Shown here piece after piece: positions 46,828-56,243 of a stretch of 64,000 bases of DNA (position 1 is the stretch's first letter; each line of letters starts with the position of its first letter). The notes under the pieces are model-generated. The model saw only the letters and a program-made list of their open reading frames with translations, did no database searches and was not told the origin of the DNA. The stretch is from Methanoregula sp. (GTDB lineage Archaea > Halobacteriota > Methanomicrobia > Methanomicrobiales > Methanospirillaceae): the NCBI GenBank assembly GCA_028679075.1, contig JAJRCF010000014.1:1-64000 (forward strand). Reading direction: 5' to 3'. The translations under genes and the position numbers were made by a program.

Positions 46828-47720
46828 ATCTATCTTCGTTTGAGATTGTGGGCACGGGATATAAGACACAGGACGAAATTGTCCTTAAAAAAAGCCTTCT
46901 TCCCGCCCTTAAGAAACTACCGTGGCTGTCCATCATCGTTCTTTCAATAATCGTATCTGGTTGTGTCTTTGCAGACCACATCAGCAATCATGACCCTACG
47001 ATGTATTATCTCGACCATATCAACGAACCCCCAAGTCATGAGTTTTACTTTGGAACGGATTCAATGGGCCGGGATCTGTACTCCATCATCTGGTATGGGG
47101 GAAGGACATCTCTTATGGTGGGCATGCTTGGGATGGTTTTGGTCACCCTCATTGGTATAACATATGGCAGCATCAACGGAATGGTCAACACCCGGGGAGA
47201 TCTCCTCCTGCAGCGGATTGTGGAAGTATTCCACTGTATTCCGACACTTCTCCTTGCCTTGCTCCTGCTCGGAACCCTGGGGAAGCAAAGCGTTCTCTCA
47301 CTCACAGTAGTCATTGCAATCGTGAGCTGGTTTGCCCTTGCAAGAATTGTCCGCAGCGAAGTCCGGCAGATTCGCAACAATGAGTATGTCCTTGCTGCGA
47401 AAACAATGGGTTCAGAATTCCCTCATCTGGTCCGGGTTCACCTGATTCCCAATATTATCCCGGCAATAATGTTTGTTGTGATATCGAGTATAAGTGCCTG
47501 CATCACGATGGAAGCAACGTTGAGCTTCCTCGGCATTGGCCTTCCGCTGGATATTCTCTCGTGGGGCAGTATTCTCTCCCTTGCCAATCGTGCCCTCCTT
47601 ACCAATACCTGGTGGGTAATTATCTTCCCGGGAATTTTCCTTATTGCCACCCTTACCTGCATTTCCTCAATTGCAAATACGTTCCGTAAAGATACGAATA
47701 AAAAACCGAACAGGCTCTGA
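46815..47720 (+). CDS. Nickel/peptide ABC transporter permease (NikC/DppC type), system 2
   Basis: A 301-residue DppC-type permease: first helix LSIIVLSIIVSGCVFADHI, the EFYFGTDSMGRDLYSIIWYGGRTSL motif (core FGTDSMGRDL), EAA loop (YVLAAKTMGSEFPHLVRVHLIPNI) and LSFLGIGLPLDILSWG. Channel partner of the preceding permease. A 258-bp AT-rich gap with its own operator separates it from the binding-protein gene. Confidence 0.92.
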   Translation: MGEIDLSSFEIVGTGYKTQDEIVLKKSLLPALKKLPWLSIIVLSIIVSGCVFADHISNHDPTMYYLDHINEPPSHEFYFGTDSMGRDLYSIIWYGGRTSLMVGMLGMVLVTLIGITYGSINGMVNTRGDLLLQRIVEVFHCIPTLLLALLLLGTLGKQSVLSLTVVIAIVSWFALARIVRSEVRQIRNNEYVLAAKTMGSEFPHLVRVHLIPNIIPAIMFVVISSISACITMEATLSFLGIGLPLDILSWGSILSLANRALLTNTWWVIIFPGIFLIATLTCISSIANTFRKDTNKKPNRL

Positions 47721-47845
47721 ATTTTCGGATGTCTGATGGTATTACAATTTTATAAAATTATTTTGGAAAATGTATACTAAATGCATACGTTTTTAGGTTA
47801 TTTTCATAACATCTATAAACTTATAAATGAATTACGAGTACTGAG

Positions 47846-47871
47846 TAATACGTAGAGAAAAAAACGTATTA
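47846..47871 (+). promoter_or_regulatory. NikR-type operator before the system 2 binding protein
   Basis: TAATAC-N14-GTATTA; the inverted repeat extends inward to TAATACGT / ACGTATTA. It lies 108 bp before the start of the binding-protein gene in an AT-rich gap, suggesting a second nickel-controlled promoter within system 2. Confidence 0.65.
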
Positions 47872-47978
47872 ATCCTGATTGATGTATTTCGGTTATCGAA
47901 TGAATCGAAAGGATCTATTCGAGATGCAGCGACACTCAATCCTTTCAGTCTGAATCGGGAGTAAAATCCAAAGGTGAT

Positions 47979-49583
47979 ATGATGAAACAACAAACCACAA
48001 TTCTTGCATTATGTCTTATTGTTGTCCTCTGCCTGGTTGCTGCCGGATGTTCAAGTACCGGCAACACCGGGACCAGTGCTCCTGCCGTAACCGGTACTTC
48101 CGGAGCCAGTGCAACGGGGATGAGCAATACCCTCATGTACGCGGGAGAGAGTGCGGCTACTATTAACCCTGTCCTTAAAACCGGATCTGAACTTACTGAC
48201 ATAATCTTCTCGGGCCTGATGAAGCTTGATGCCAATAGGAATCCTGTTGTTGATCTGGCGGAGAGCTATACTTATGACAAAGACAAAAAAGTCTACACCT
48301 TCACGCTTCGTAAAGGAGTGACCTGGCATGATGGACAACCCTTCACGTCTGCCGATGTGGTCTATACGTATGACACGTTGATACACGACACCAACCTCAC
48401 TACCACAATCCGCAGTAACTACCAAGATATCCAATCGGTCAGCGCACCTGATGATTACACGGTTGTCATTACCATGGCCAGGGACAATGCTGCCATGCCC
48501 GGCTACTTCGCAATGGGTATTCTCCCTAAGCACATCTGGCAGGGCCAGGATCTCATGACATCTCCCTGGAACCAGAAACCCGTCGGCACCGGCAGGTACA
48601 AGTTCGTCAGCTGGGATACCGCAGGCAAAATGATCACGGTGGAGCGCAATACGAACTACTATGGTCATGTCCCGAACATCGAACGGGTTATTTACAAGAC
48701 TGTGGCGGTGGAGGGAGTCAAGGCAACCATGCTCCGGACCGGTGAGGCAGACCTTGCATGGCTGAATGCAAAATATGCAAAGACGTTCCGTGATAATCCC
48801 AATTACAAGAACATTGACTTTAAAACCTCGGATTTCCGGGCAATAAACATGAACTTCAAGTCTTCATTCTGGCAGAAAAATGGCGACTCCATCGGTGTGT
48901 TAAACTATGCCATTGACAAAGATGCCATTGTCAGGAGTGTGCTCGACGGGCGCGGTTTCCCTGCCTATAGTACCATCCAGATCGACGCATATGGCGGAAA
49001 TACTGCAGCAGATATCTACTCCTATGATCTGAAGAAATTTGCTGCCGAGATGGAGAACCTTGGCTGGAAGAAAGGAAGCGACGGGATCTATGAACGCAAT
49101 GGCCAGAAGTTCCACTTCAACATCCAGGTCACCGCATCTGAAGAAGAACGTATTGATATTGCCAATCTCTGTTCCCGGATGTTGAAAGAGGCCGGAGTTG
49201 AGATGGAGGTTATTCCCATGTCAAAAACGGACTATAACAAAGACAACGGCTTCCTTGTAGGGAACGCGGTAACGTTCGATCCCGACATGGTTTATTCAAG
49301 CTATGTTACTAATGCAAGCGGCAATTCCATGAAATACTCTAACCCGGATGTTGATGCTCTCCTCGATCAGGCCAGACATGAGCTTGATCCAACCAAACGC
49401 AAGCAGATTTACCAGGAGTTTGAAGTAGCGTATGCAAAACAGCCGGGGATGGTCCTGGTTGCCTACCTTGACGGAAACTATGTCAGTATCAAAGGACTGA
49501 GTGGTCTGGATACCTCAAGGACTCTTGGTCACCACGCTGTGGGCGTCATGTGGAATATCGAAGAATGGACCCTGTCTAAATAA
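47979..49583 (+). CDS. Nickel/peptide ABC transporter substrate-binding lipoprotein, system 2
   Basis: A 534-residue family 5 binding protein with signal peptide and lipobox (LCLVVLCLVAAGC after the frame's ILALCLIVV start), a Thr/Ser/Gly linker, then YTFTLRKGVTWHDGQPFTSAD, the family signature, and NTNYYGHVPNIERVIYKT. C-terminal lobe ends WNIEEWTLSK. Extracytoplasmic receptor for the permeases encoded upstream and ATPases encoded downstream. Nickel, as a chelate, is suggested by the operator; no metal ligands can be assigned by eye. Confidence 0.88.
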   Translation: MMKQQTTILALCLIVVLCLVAAGCSSTGNTGTSAPAVTGTSGASATGMSNTLMYAGESAATINPVLKTGSELTDIIFSGLMKLDANRNPVVDLAESYTYDKDKKVYTFTLRKGVTWHDGQPFTSADVVYTYDTLIHDTNLTTTIRSNYQDIQSVSAPDDYTVVITMARDNAAMPGYFAMGILPKHIWQGQDLMTSPWNQKPVGTGRYKFVSWDTAGKMITVERNTNYYGHVPNIERVIYKTVAVEGVKATMLRTGEADLAWLNAKYAKTFRDNPNYKNIDFKTSDFRAINMNFKSSFWQKNGDSIGVLNYAIDKDAIVRSVLDGRGFPAYSTIQIDAYGGNTAADIYSYDLKKFAAEMENLGWKKGSDGIYERNGQKFHFNIQVTASEEERIDIANLCSRMLKEAGVEMEVIPMSKTDYNKDNGFLVGNAVTFDPDMVYSSYVTNASGNSMKYSNPDVDALLDQARHELDPTKRKQIYQEFEVAYAKQPGMVLVAYLDGNYVSIKGLSGLDTSRTLGHHAVGVMWNIEEWTLSK

Positions 49584-49667
49584 TTTTTTGGAACGTATCT
49601 GACAGTAATCCATCGCTGATGGAATCCTATGACAGTGATACATGAATCTAGGAGGAATGAATCTGAA

Positions 49668-50687
49668 ATGGACGTTCTTTTACATCTGGAAAATCTATCA
49701 TTGAGCTTTGATACACCGGAGGGGGAGGTCCAGGCAGTACGCGGTGTGGATCTTACCGTGAAAAAAGGCGAAATTCTCGCAATTGTCGGGGAATCCGGCT
49801 GCGGAAAAACCGTCATGTGCCAATCTGTAATGAAGCTCCTCCCCGGGAATGCCCGCATCGCCTCCGGGAAGATTATCGTTGACGGGACCGATATCACAAA
49901 TTATTCCGAAAAAGAGATGCGCAGCCTTCGCGGGACTACCTTTTCCATGATCTTTCAGGACCCGATGGCAACCCTGAACCCGACGATGCCAATCGGTAAG
50001 CAGATTACCGAAGCAATTCATCAGCATCGTAACGTCAGTAATGACGAGGCAAAATCACGTGCCCTGGAACTTCTGGAGCTTATCGGTATCGAAGACCCGG
50101 TCCATCGCTATGACCTTCAGCCGCACTTCTTCTCGGGAGGAATGCGCCAGCGATGCGTACTTGCCATTGCTCTTGCATCGAACCCTAAGATAATCTTTGC
50201 CGATGAACCGACAACAGCCCTTGATGTCACGGTCCAGGCAAAAATGCTGAATCTGCTTCTTGAAATACGAGACAAGACCGGGGTTGCGATCGTCTTCGTT
50301 TCTCACGACCTCGGTGTTGTTGCACGTATCGCTGACCGTGTTGCAGTCATGTATGCCGGAAAAATTGTTGAGATTGGAACGGTAGAAGAAATATTCTATG
50401 ATCCCCGTCATCCCTACACATGGGGGTTGATGCAGGCCCTCCCCTCTCTTGCCAAAGATGGGCAGCCATTGAAATCAATCCCGGGAATGCCGCCGGTCCT
50501 GCTCAAACCGCCAAAAGGAGATGCATTTGCTGAACGAAACGAGTATGCAATGAAGATTGACTATGAACTGATGCCGCCAATGTTTCAAATCACTCCAACC
50601 CACAACGCAGCAACCTGGTTGCTTGATGAGCGTGCACCAAAAATCCAGTCACCGTTCTGCCTGAACCAGGAGAATAAAAACCAATGA
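49668..50687 (+). CDS. Nickel/peptide ABC transporter ATPase (DppD/NikD type), system 2
   Basis: I prefer the ATG at 49668 (MDVLLHLENLSLSFDTPEG), which has AGGAGG 18 bases before it and begins at the family's usual N-terminus; ATG 49629 would add 13 residues. Walker A GESGCGKT, Q-loop MIFQDPMATLNP, signature FSGGMRQRCVLAIALA, Walker B IIFADEPTTALD, H-loop VSHDLGVV. The usual C-terminal Cys cluster of the peptide ATPases is absent; the tail instead reads KGDAFAERNEYAMKIDYELM. Confidence 0.9.
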   Translation: MDVLLHLENLSLSFDTPEGEVQAVRGVDLTVKKGEILAIVGESGCGKTVMCQSVMKLLPGNARIASGKIIVDGTDITNYSEKEMRSLRGTTFSMIFQDPMATLNPTMPIGKQITEAIHQHRNVSNDEAKSRALELLELIGIEDPVHRYDLQPHFFSGGMRQRCVLAIALASNPKIIFADEPTTALDVTVQAKMLNLLLEIRDKTGVAIVFVSHDLGVVARIADRVAVMYAGKIVEIGTVEEIFYDPRHPYTWGLMQALPSLAKDGQPLKSIPGMPPVLLKPPKGDAFAERNEYAMKIDYELMPPMFQITPTHNAATWLLDERAPKIQSPFCLNQENKNQ

Positions 50688-51571
50688 CAGAGACACCGAT
50701 TCTTGAAGTTCGCAATTTGGTACAGGACTTCCATATCAACAGAAAGTTTACCGTCAAGGCTGTATCCGGCATCACGTTCACTGTCGGAAAGGGAGAAGTT
50801 TTTGGACTGGTCGGTGAGACCGGTTCGGGAAAATCGACGGTTGCAAGATCAGTTATCGGTGTTAATCGCCTCACTTCAGGAAAAATATTCTTTAAAGGAA
50901 GCGAAATTTCTGATAAGGCGGTTTATCGCCAGCAAAAAGCGGACCTGCAAAAGAATATGCAGATTATTTTTCAGGATTCTGCTGCAGCGCTGAACCCTCA
51001 GATGACGGTTGCACAGATCATTGGTGAACCCCTGGAGATCAATCGCCTCTGTAAAACCAAAGAAGAACTTGACAGAATCATCTATGAAAACCTGCAACAG
51101 GTTGGTCTTTCTGAGATTTATCGCGATAAATACCCGGGTGAACTTTCCGGGGGACAGCGGCAGCGGGTTGCGATTGCCAGGAGTATTGCAATTCATCCGG
51201 ATCTTATTATTGCCGATGAACCAATCGGGTCACTTGACATCTCTATCCAGGCACAGATTGTTACCCTCTTCCAGGAACTTCAGAAGAAACACAGGTTCTC
51301 CTTTATCTTTATTGCCCACGATCTTTCGATTATACGATTTATCAGTGACCGTATCGCAGTCATGCTCAAGGGAAAGATCGTGGAAATGGCCGATACACAG
51401 GAACTCTTCGAAAATCCGCTGCACCCGTATACAAAATCATTAATCTCTTCTGTGCCGGTGCCTGATCCACGGTACGAACGGGTAAAAAAGATCATCGAGT
51501 ATGACACCTCGGTATTTACCGGGGAAGGGGATTTTAAGGAAGTCTCCCAAGGACATTATCTCCTGAATTAG
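50684..51571 (+). CDS. Nickel/peptide ABC transporter ATPase (DppF/NikE type), system 2
   Basis: A 295-residue ATPase overlapping the previous stop (ATGA at 50684). Walker A GETGSGKS, Q-loop IIFQDSAAALNPQ, signature LSGGQRQRVAIARSIAI, Walker B LIIADEPIGSLD, H-loop IAHDLSII. Completes the second five-gene transporter. The C-terminal EVSQGHYLLN is typical of DppF/OppF. Confidence 0.92.
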   Translation: MTETPILEVRNLVQDFHINRKFTVKAVSGITFTVGKGEVFGLVGETGSGKSTVARSVIGVNRLTSGKIFFKGSEISDKAVYRQQKADLQKNMQIIFQDSAAALNPQMTVAQIIGEPLEINRLCKTKEELDRIIYENLQQVGLSEIYRDKYPGELSGGQRQRVAIARSIAIHPDLIIADEPIGSLDISIQAQIVTLFQELQKKHRFSFIFIAHDLSIIRFISDRIAVMLKGKIVEMADTQELFENPLHPYTKSLISSVPVPDPRYERVKKIIEYDTSVFTGEGDFKEVSQGHYLLN

Positions 51572-51930
51572 ATGATCATGGATACCATCAGACCTGCGTC
51601 AGAAATTGTAAAAAGTCAGGGCAATCCCGTAAACATTATTTTTCACCGGTGTATTTTAAAAACTGAAATTATGATATACTGACTCTGTAGAAATCCTCGA
51701 TGAGAAAAAGAAACAAGTAAGCTGAGATCATTTTTGAGAGGGTATATAGGATTATTTTGGTTTTGATCTTCTTGATATGGAGCTGGTATTGCTGAGTGTT
51801 AAGGGATTCTCCCGAATCTTCTCCTTGAAACAGAGAATACGTTTCTTTATTTAGGTTTTGCAGTTTTTTCAGATTTCTCATTACCCTTTCAGGATCGGAA
51901 AAATACCGGCTGATATGCCTGGCATTCCCT
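51572..51930. other. Convergent intergenic region
   Basis: Between the convergent system 2 ATPase and the FmdE-domain gene. It is AT-rich. A minus-strand frame of 107 codons (51669-51992) overlaps the FmdE gene by 62 bases; its product is basic with one hydrophobic stretch (IILYTLSKMISAYLFLFLIE) but has no family I recognise, so I do not call it as a gene. Confidence 0.4.
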
Positions 51931-52362
51931 TCATGATATACGGAAAAGACACTCAGCCGGCGCCTTGTACCACATAAGTGCGATCTCCTCAATCGCTTTC
52001 CAGTACAGCGGCGATTCTGCCGAGGGAAAAGTTATCTCGTTCGGGCAGAGGCAGAGCGTTTTTCCATCACAGGTAAATATGCAAAAAATATCCTTTGAGG
52101 GAATAAGGGATATCTTCCTTCGCCCGAACGAACACCCGCTTCCCATCTGGATACCGTCAGCGATACAGGACTTGGGCGGTGTATCCGGGCAATGGACAAC
52201 AGCATCCATCTCGGGGGAATTGCTGAAATATTCTCTTGCAAACCGCCCCATGCGGTAACCGAGGACAATATACGGGCCCAGGTGCCCGTGGAATTTGATG
52301 AGATCAGGTACCGAATATTCAGTATCTTCAAGTCGGGTGATCCTGTGTGAGGTGGATACCAT
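51931..52362 (-). CDS. FmdE-domain protein
   Basis: A 143-residue protein with the FmdE signature: LIKFHGHLGPYIVLGYRMG, then a GIQMGSGCSFGRR segment with the conserved Cys and aromatic residues (DGIQMGSGCSFG), and a Cys-rich C-terminal part (IFCIFTCDGKTLCLC). FmdE was named from formylmethanofuran dehydrogenase operons, but stand-alone FmdE proteins occur next to iron-complex/corrinoid transporters and their role is unknown. The Cys residues could bind a metal. It is the last gene of the minus-strand Fec-type operon, 21 bp after the third binding-protein gene. Confidence 0.85.
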   Translation of the reverse strand: MVSTSHRITRLEDTEYSVPDLIKFHGHLGPYIVLGYRMGRFAREYFSNSPEMDAVVHCPDTPPKSCIADGIQMGSGCSFGRRKISLIPSKDIFCIFTCDGKTLCLCPNEITFPSAESPLYWKAIEEIALMWYKAPAECLFRIS

Positions 52363-52383
52363 AGTGTTTGCCTGCCGGAAAAA

Positions 52384-53643
52384 TTATTTTACCGGTACCT
52401 TCAATGAATCATTCTCCGTCCAGTCAAACCACTGGACGCCACGAAGTACTTTTGCTTTGGTATCATCGACACCATACAGGCTCTTATAGAATTCAAGGCT
52501 CCACTGGCCGAGGTCGATATCGCTGAACCGGTCCGGGTATGCTGCGCTGGCAATAACCATCACATCGAGCGGGTACTCGAGCCGGCGGTCGCAGTTGCAG
52601 GGTGTGTATGGCATGGAATAGACACGCCTCTCCTTGATTGCCTTGAGTTCTCTCAGGTTCTGGTAATAGGGAGCATTGTACAGTTCTTCTGCAGGATGGT
52701 ACCCATATGCCGTTGAGAGGATAATGACATCCGGGTTGAGTGCCAGGATCTGCTCTGCACTGATGGTCTTGAAATATGCATCTTCCTGGTACGCATTTTT
52801 TGCATTCGCTATATCCTCGATGAAATACGATTCGATGGTGTCGGTGCCGTACACGACACCGGCACCACCAGCCTGCCGGGCTGTAGGCGATAACCCGAGG
52901 ATCAATACCTTCGGTTTATCCCCCTCTGGAATGTCCTGCGTCCGGTTTTTAATCAGATTGACCTGTTCTTCAAGGAACTGCGCAGTTATTCCTGCCTGTT
53001 TTTCTTTGCCGAAGACCGATCCGATAATTTTTATCTCATCGGATAATCCGCTCATGTTGGGGCTGTCATAGAAGTGAGGGCTCTTTACGACAACAAGAGG
53101 AATCCCAAGGGAACTGAGTGTCTCGATACTTTTAGGGATTGTCTCATCGTTCGGATATCGGAGGGTGCAGTCCCCGAGTCGCATAATGATCACGTCAGGT
53201 TTGAGGCTTGCGACTGACTCATAATTGATTGCCTGGCCGGACTGGCCGACCAGCGTCAGGTTGGCAAGCCGCGGATTAAGGTATCTGACAGTATTCATGC
53301 CGTTAGAATACGTGAGATTGGGACCGTCTGTCTGGGGATAGCTGAATTTATAGGAAAGCTGGACACAGGTCGAACCGACTCCGACCTGTTTGTCCGATTC
53401 GTCGAGAATCGCCATCATCCCTTCGACAAGCCCGTCGCTGATGGCAAGCACCCTCTGCGGTGATGCAGGAACCTGAACGGCAACACCCCGGCTGTCAACC
53501 ACGGTCTTGTATCCTGCTGCAGGGGTCTCCTGCTTTATGGTTGATTTTTCTGATTGCGCTACCTGCTGGGTGCATCCAGCGCAAAGGATTGCTCCGATGA
53601 TGACAATAAATGCAAATGGCCATAGTTTATTCATAATCGACAT
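52384..53643 (-). CDS. FecB-like substrate-binding lipoprotein 3 of the tandem set
   Basis: A 419-residue class III binding protein with lipobox (IIGAILCAGC, Cys24) and a DSRGVAVQVPASPQRVLAISD start to the first lobe. It shares with its two neighbours four conserved cysteines beyond the lipobox: C93 (GSTCV), C159 (GDCTL), C349 and C351 (PCNCDRRLEYP). The connecting helix and ETLSSLGIPLVVV are typical of FecB/BtuF proteins. It should deliver a metal complex to the FecCD permease encoded upstream in the operon. The start may also be the ATG at 53634. Confidence 0.88.
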   Translation of the reverse strand: MSIMNKLWPFAFIVIIGAILCAGCTQQVAQSEKSTIKQETPAAGYKTVVDSRGVAVQVPASPQRVLAISDGLVEGMMAILDESDKQVGVGSTCVQLSYKFSYPQTDGPNLTYSNGMNTVRYLNPRLANLTLVGQSGQAINYESVASLKPDVIIMRLGDCTLRYPNDETIPKSIETLSSLGIPLVVVKSPHFYDSPNMSGLSDEIKIIGSVFGKEKQAGITAQFLEEQVNLIKNRTQDIPEGDKPKVLILGLSPTARQAGGAGVVYGTDTIESYFIEDIANAKNAYQEDAYFKTISAEQILALNPDVIILSTAYGYHPAEELYNAPYYQNLRELKAIKERRVYSMPYTPCNCDRRLEYPLDVMVIASAAYPDRFSDIDLGQWSLEFYKSLYGVDDTKAKVLRGVQWFDWTENDSLKVPVK

Positions 53644-53718
53644 TCCGTTTCTCTCTCATTCTCGCTGGTCTTTTCCCGATTCTCATAAAAAAGGATATTT
53701 CTCCCACTCATCCGGGTT

Positions 53719-54957
53719 TCAGGACTTCACCGTCCAGTCCATCCACTGAACGGAACGGAGATCTTTTGCCGTAGTCTCGTTCACGCCATACAGGTTCTCA
53801 TAGAACTGGAGGAGCCATTCCGAGAGCTCGACATCGGCGAACTTATCCGGGTATGCGGTCTTTGCGATCACCATGACGTCAATCGGGTACTCCAGCCTTT
53901 TGCCGCAGTTGCAGGGAGTCCACGGGAGTGCCGAGACCTGCCTGTTTTTTACCGCAGACAGTTCCTGCAGGTTCTGGTAGTAGGGGGCTTCGTAGAGTTC
54001 CATCGGCGGGTGGTACCCGTTTGCGGTGCAAAGGACAATCCTGTCAGGGTTGTTGGCAAGTATCTGCTCGGCGCTCAGGGTCTTGAACGTCGCAGCCTCC
54101 TCATTGTAGGAGTTCTTTGCATTCACCAGGTCCTCTATGAAGAAGGATTCGATGGTGCCCCGGCCGAATACCTGCCCTGCCCCGCCCTGGCTCCGCGCCG
54201 TGGGGGAGAGGCCGAGGACCAGCACGCTTGGTTTCTGCGCATCGGGAATCTCCCGTGTCCTCTGCTTTATCATATTAACCTGCCCTTCAAGGTAGTCACT
54301 CATCTTCTTGGCCTCTGTCTCCTTGCCAAACACCTCTCCAAGGATACGTATCTCGTCAGTTATCCCGGATACGGTCGCGGTCTTGTACGCGTTCGGTCCG
54401 TATGTCACAACGAGGGGGATGTTCAGGGACTCGATGGTCGAGATGGTCTTCTTCACGTTCTCGTCATCGGGATACCGCAATGTGCAGTCGCCGAGACGGA
54501 GGATCACGACATCGGGTTTGAGCCCGGCGAGAGTCTCATAATTGATGGCAACGCTCGATTCGCCTATGCGGGGGAGTGTCCCAATCTTCGGGTACAGGTA
54601 GAGCACCGGGTTCATCCCACGCACATAGGTGACATTCTTACCTTTGACCGAGGGGAAATCGTACGAGAAGTTCCTCTGGATACAACTTGAACCAACCCCG
54701 ACAAGCGTGTCCTGTACTCCGAAGCGTATCATAGTGCCTTCCACAAGCCCGTCGCTGATGGTAACGACCCTTTTGATATCGGCCGGGACTTTCACCGCAA
54801 CGCCCCTGCTGTCGATAACTGTCTTATACTCTGGCGTTGACGCATCCCCTTTTGCCACACCCGTTTTTTCTCCCTGCGCTACCTGCTGGGGGCATCCTAC
54901 ACAGAGGATTGCACCGATGAGAATAATCGTAAACACGAACAGCCACTTTTTTTGCAT
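53719..54957 (-). CDS. FecB-like substrate-binding lipoprotein 2 of the tandem set
   Basis: A 412-residue protein when started at ATG 54957 (MQKKWLFVFTIILIGAILCV); seven further codons upstream are possible. Lipobox Cys22. It is clearly paralogous to the flanking binding proteins throughout, with C92 (GSSCI), C158 (GDCTL) and the Cys pair in WTPCNCGKRLEYP. Also conserved are ARSQGGAGQVFG and NPDRIVLCTANGYHPP. Three paralogous receptors for one transporter suggest a range of related ligands or different affinities. Confidence 0.9.
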   Translation of the reverse strand: MQKKWLFVFTIILIGAILCVGCPQQVAQGEKTGVAKGDASTPEYKTVIDSRGVAVKVPADIKRVVTISDGLVEGTMIRFGVQDTLVGVGSSCIQRNFSYDFPSVKGKNVTYVRGMNPVLYLYPKIGTLPRIGESSVAINYETLAGLKPDVVILRLGDCTLRYPDDENVKKTISTIESLNIPLVVTYGPNAYKTATVSGITDEIRILGEVFGKETEAKKMSDYLEGQVNMIKQRTREIPDAQKPSVLVLGLSPTARSQGGAGQVFGRGTIESFFIEDLVNAKNSYNEEAATFKTLSAEQILANNPDRIVLCTANGYHPPMELYEAPYYQNLQELSAVKNRQVSALPWTPCNCGKRLEYPIDVMVIAKTAYPDKFADVELSEWLLQFYENLYGVNETTAKDLRSVQWMDWTVKS

Positions 54958-55025
54958 AACACACCACTTTCCACACATTCCTCGTTCATTTCCTGAAATG
55001 AAATCCTCTTTCTCTCCCTGTGGAC

Positions 55026-56243
55026 TTAACCCTCAACCGTCCAGTCCATCCACTGGGCGGTTCGCAACTCTTTTGCCTTCTCGTCATTTACCCCATAGAC
55101 ATTTTTATAGAATTCAAGGAGCCACTCCTCCAGTTTAACATCTGAAAACCGGTCCGGGTACGTTGTCTTTGCAATCACCATTACGTCAATCGGGTACTCA
55201 AGGCGCATGGCACAGTTGCATGGTGACCAGGGAAGGGCAGATACTCTCTTGTTTTTAACGGCATTGAGGTCCCGCAGCGGTTTGTAATAGGTGGCATCGT
55301 ATAATTCTCCCGGGGGGTGATAGCCATTCGACGTGCACAGGACTATTGCGTCGGGGTTCATCACCAGTAACTGTTCTGTATTGACAAGCAGCCTTCCCTC
55401 GGTCCGGTAGGCGTTCTTCGCATTGACGATATTCTCGATGATGTATGATTCGGTCGTTTTCAGGCCATGTACATTTCCTGCGCCTCCCTGGGCACGGATT
55501 TGCGGCGACAACCCGAGGCTTATGACCGACTGTTTCTGGGATTCGGGGATGTCCTTTGTCCTGTTCTGGACAAATGCCAGCTGTGATTCAAGATACTGGG
55601 CAATACGTTCTGCTTTTTCTTCTTTTTCAAAAAGCCGCCCGAGAATTCGTATCTCATCGGAGATCTGTTTTGGATTTGGCTGGTCATAACAGTTCGGGCT
55701 GTACAGGACAACAACCGGAATTCCCAGGGACTCAATTCTCTTAATTGTCTGGGGAGTCTTTTCATCATCCTTTTTCTGAAGGGCACAGTCGCCGATCCTA
55801 AGTATGACAACATCCGGTTTGAGTCCCGCCAGACTCTCATAATTCATGGCAGTACCTGATTTGATTACCGCAGGCATGCCGGCCACATTGGGCGAGAGGA
55901 CTTTGGCAATGTCCCGGCCACCGGACCCATTGGTAAACCCTCCATTATCCAGAGGATAGGAGTACGTGAAGTCCTGCGGAATGCACGATGAACCAATCCC
56001 GATAATTTTGTCATCAACGCCAAGTGCAGCCATGGTCCCTTCGATCATCGCATCCGAGACGGTCACGACCCGGGTGATATTCTTCGGGACCGTGACCTGG
56101 ACTCCCCGTGAATCGGTAATGGTCCGGGTAGTCTCCTGTACGGACGGCACCGTTCCGGTTTTTTCCTGAGTGCTCATGCACCCTGCCCCGAACACTGATA
56201 TTACCAGTAAAATAATGAGAAAACAAAGAAAAATGCGCTTCAT
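55026..56243 (-). CDS. FecB-like substrate-binding lipoprotein 1 of the tandem set
   Basis: A 405-residue receptor with lipobox (VISVFGAGC, Cys22), starting directly after the methyltransferase stop with no gap. Conserved cysteines: C87 (GSSCI), C153 (GDCAL) and the WSPCNCAMRLEYP pair. RAQGGAGNVHG and NPDAIVLCTSNGYHPP match the other two. Divergence among the three is substantial outside these motifs, so the duplication is not recent. Confidence 0.9.
   Translation of the reverse strand: MKRIFLCFLIILLVISVFGAGCMSTQEKTGTVPSVQETTRTITDSRGVQVTVPKNITRVVTVSDAMIEGTMAALGVDDKIIGIGSSCIPQDFTYSYPLDNGGFTNGSGGRDIAKVLSPNVAGMPAVIKSGTAMNYESLAGLKPDVVILRIGDCALQKKDDEKTPQTIKRIESLGIPVVVLYSPNCYDQPNPKQISDEIRILGRLFEKEEKAERIAQYLESQLAFVQNRTKDIPESQKQSVISLGLSPQIRAQGGAGNVHGLKTTESYIIENIVNAKNAYRTEGRLLVNTEQLLVMNPDAIVLCTSNGYHPPGELYDATYYKPLRDLNAVKNKRVSALPWSPCNCAMRLEYPIDVMVIAKTTYPDRFSDVKLEEWLLEFYKNVYGVNDEKAKELRTAQWMDWTVEG

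Noticed and set aside
51669-51992. 107-codon minus-strand frame after the FmdE gene
   Set aside because: It overlaps the FmdE gene in another frame and has no family resemblance; kept only as a remark in the gap description.
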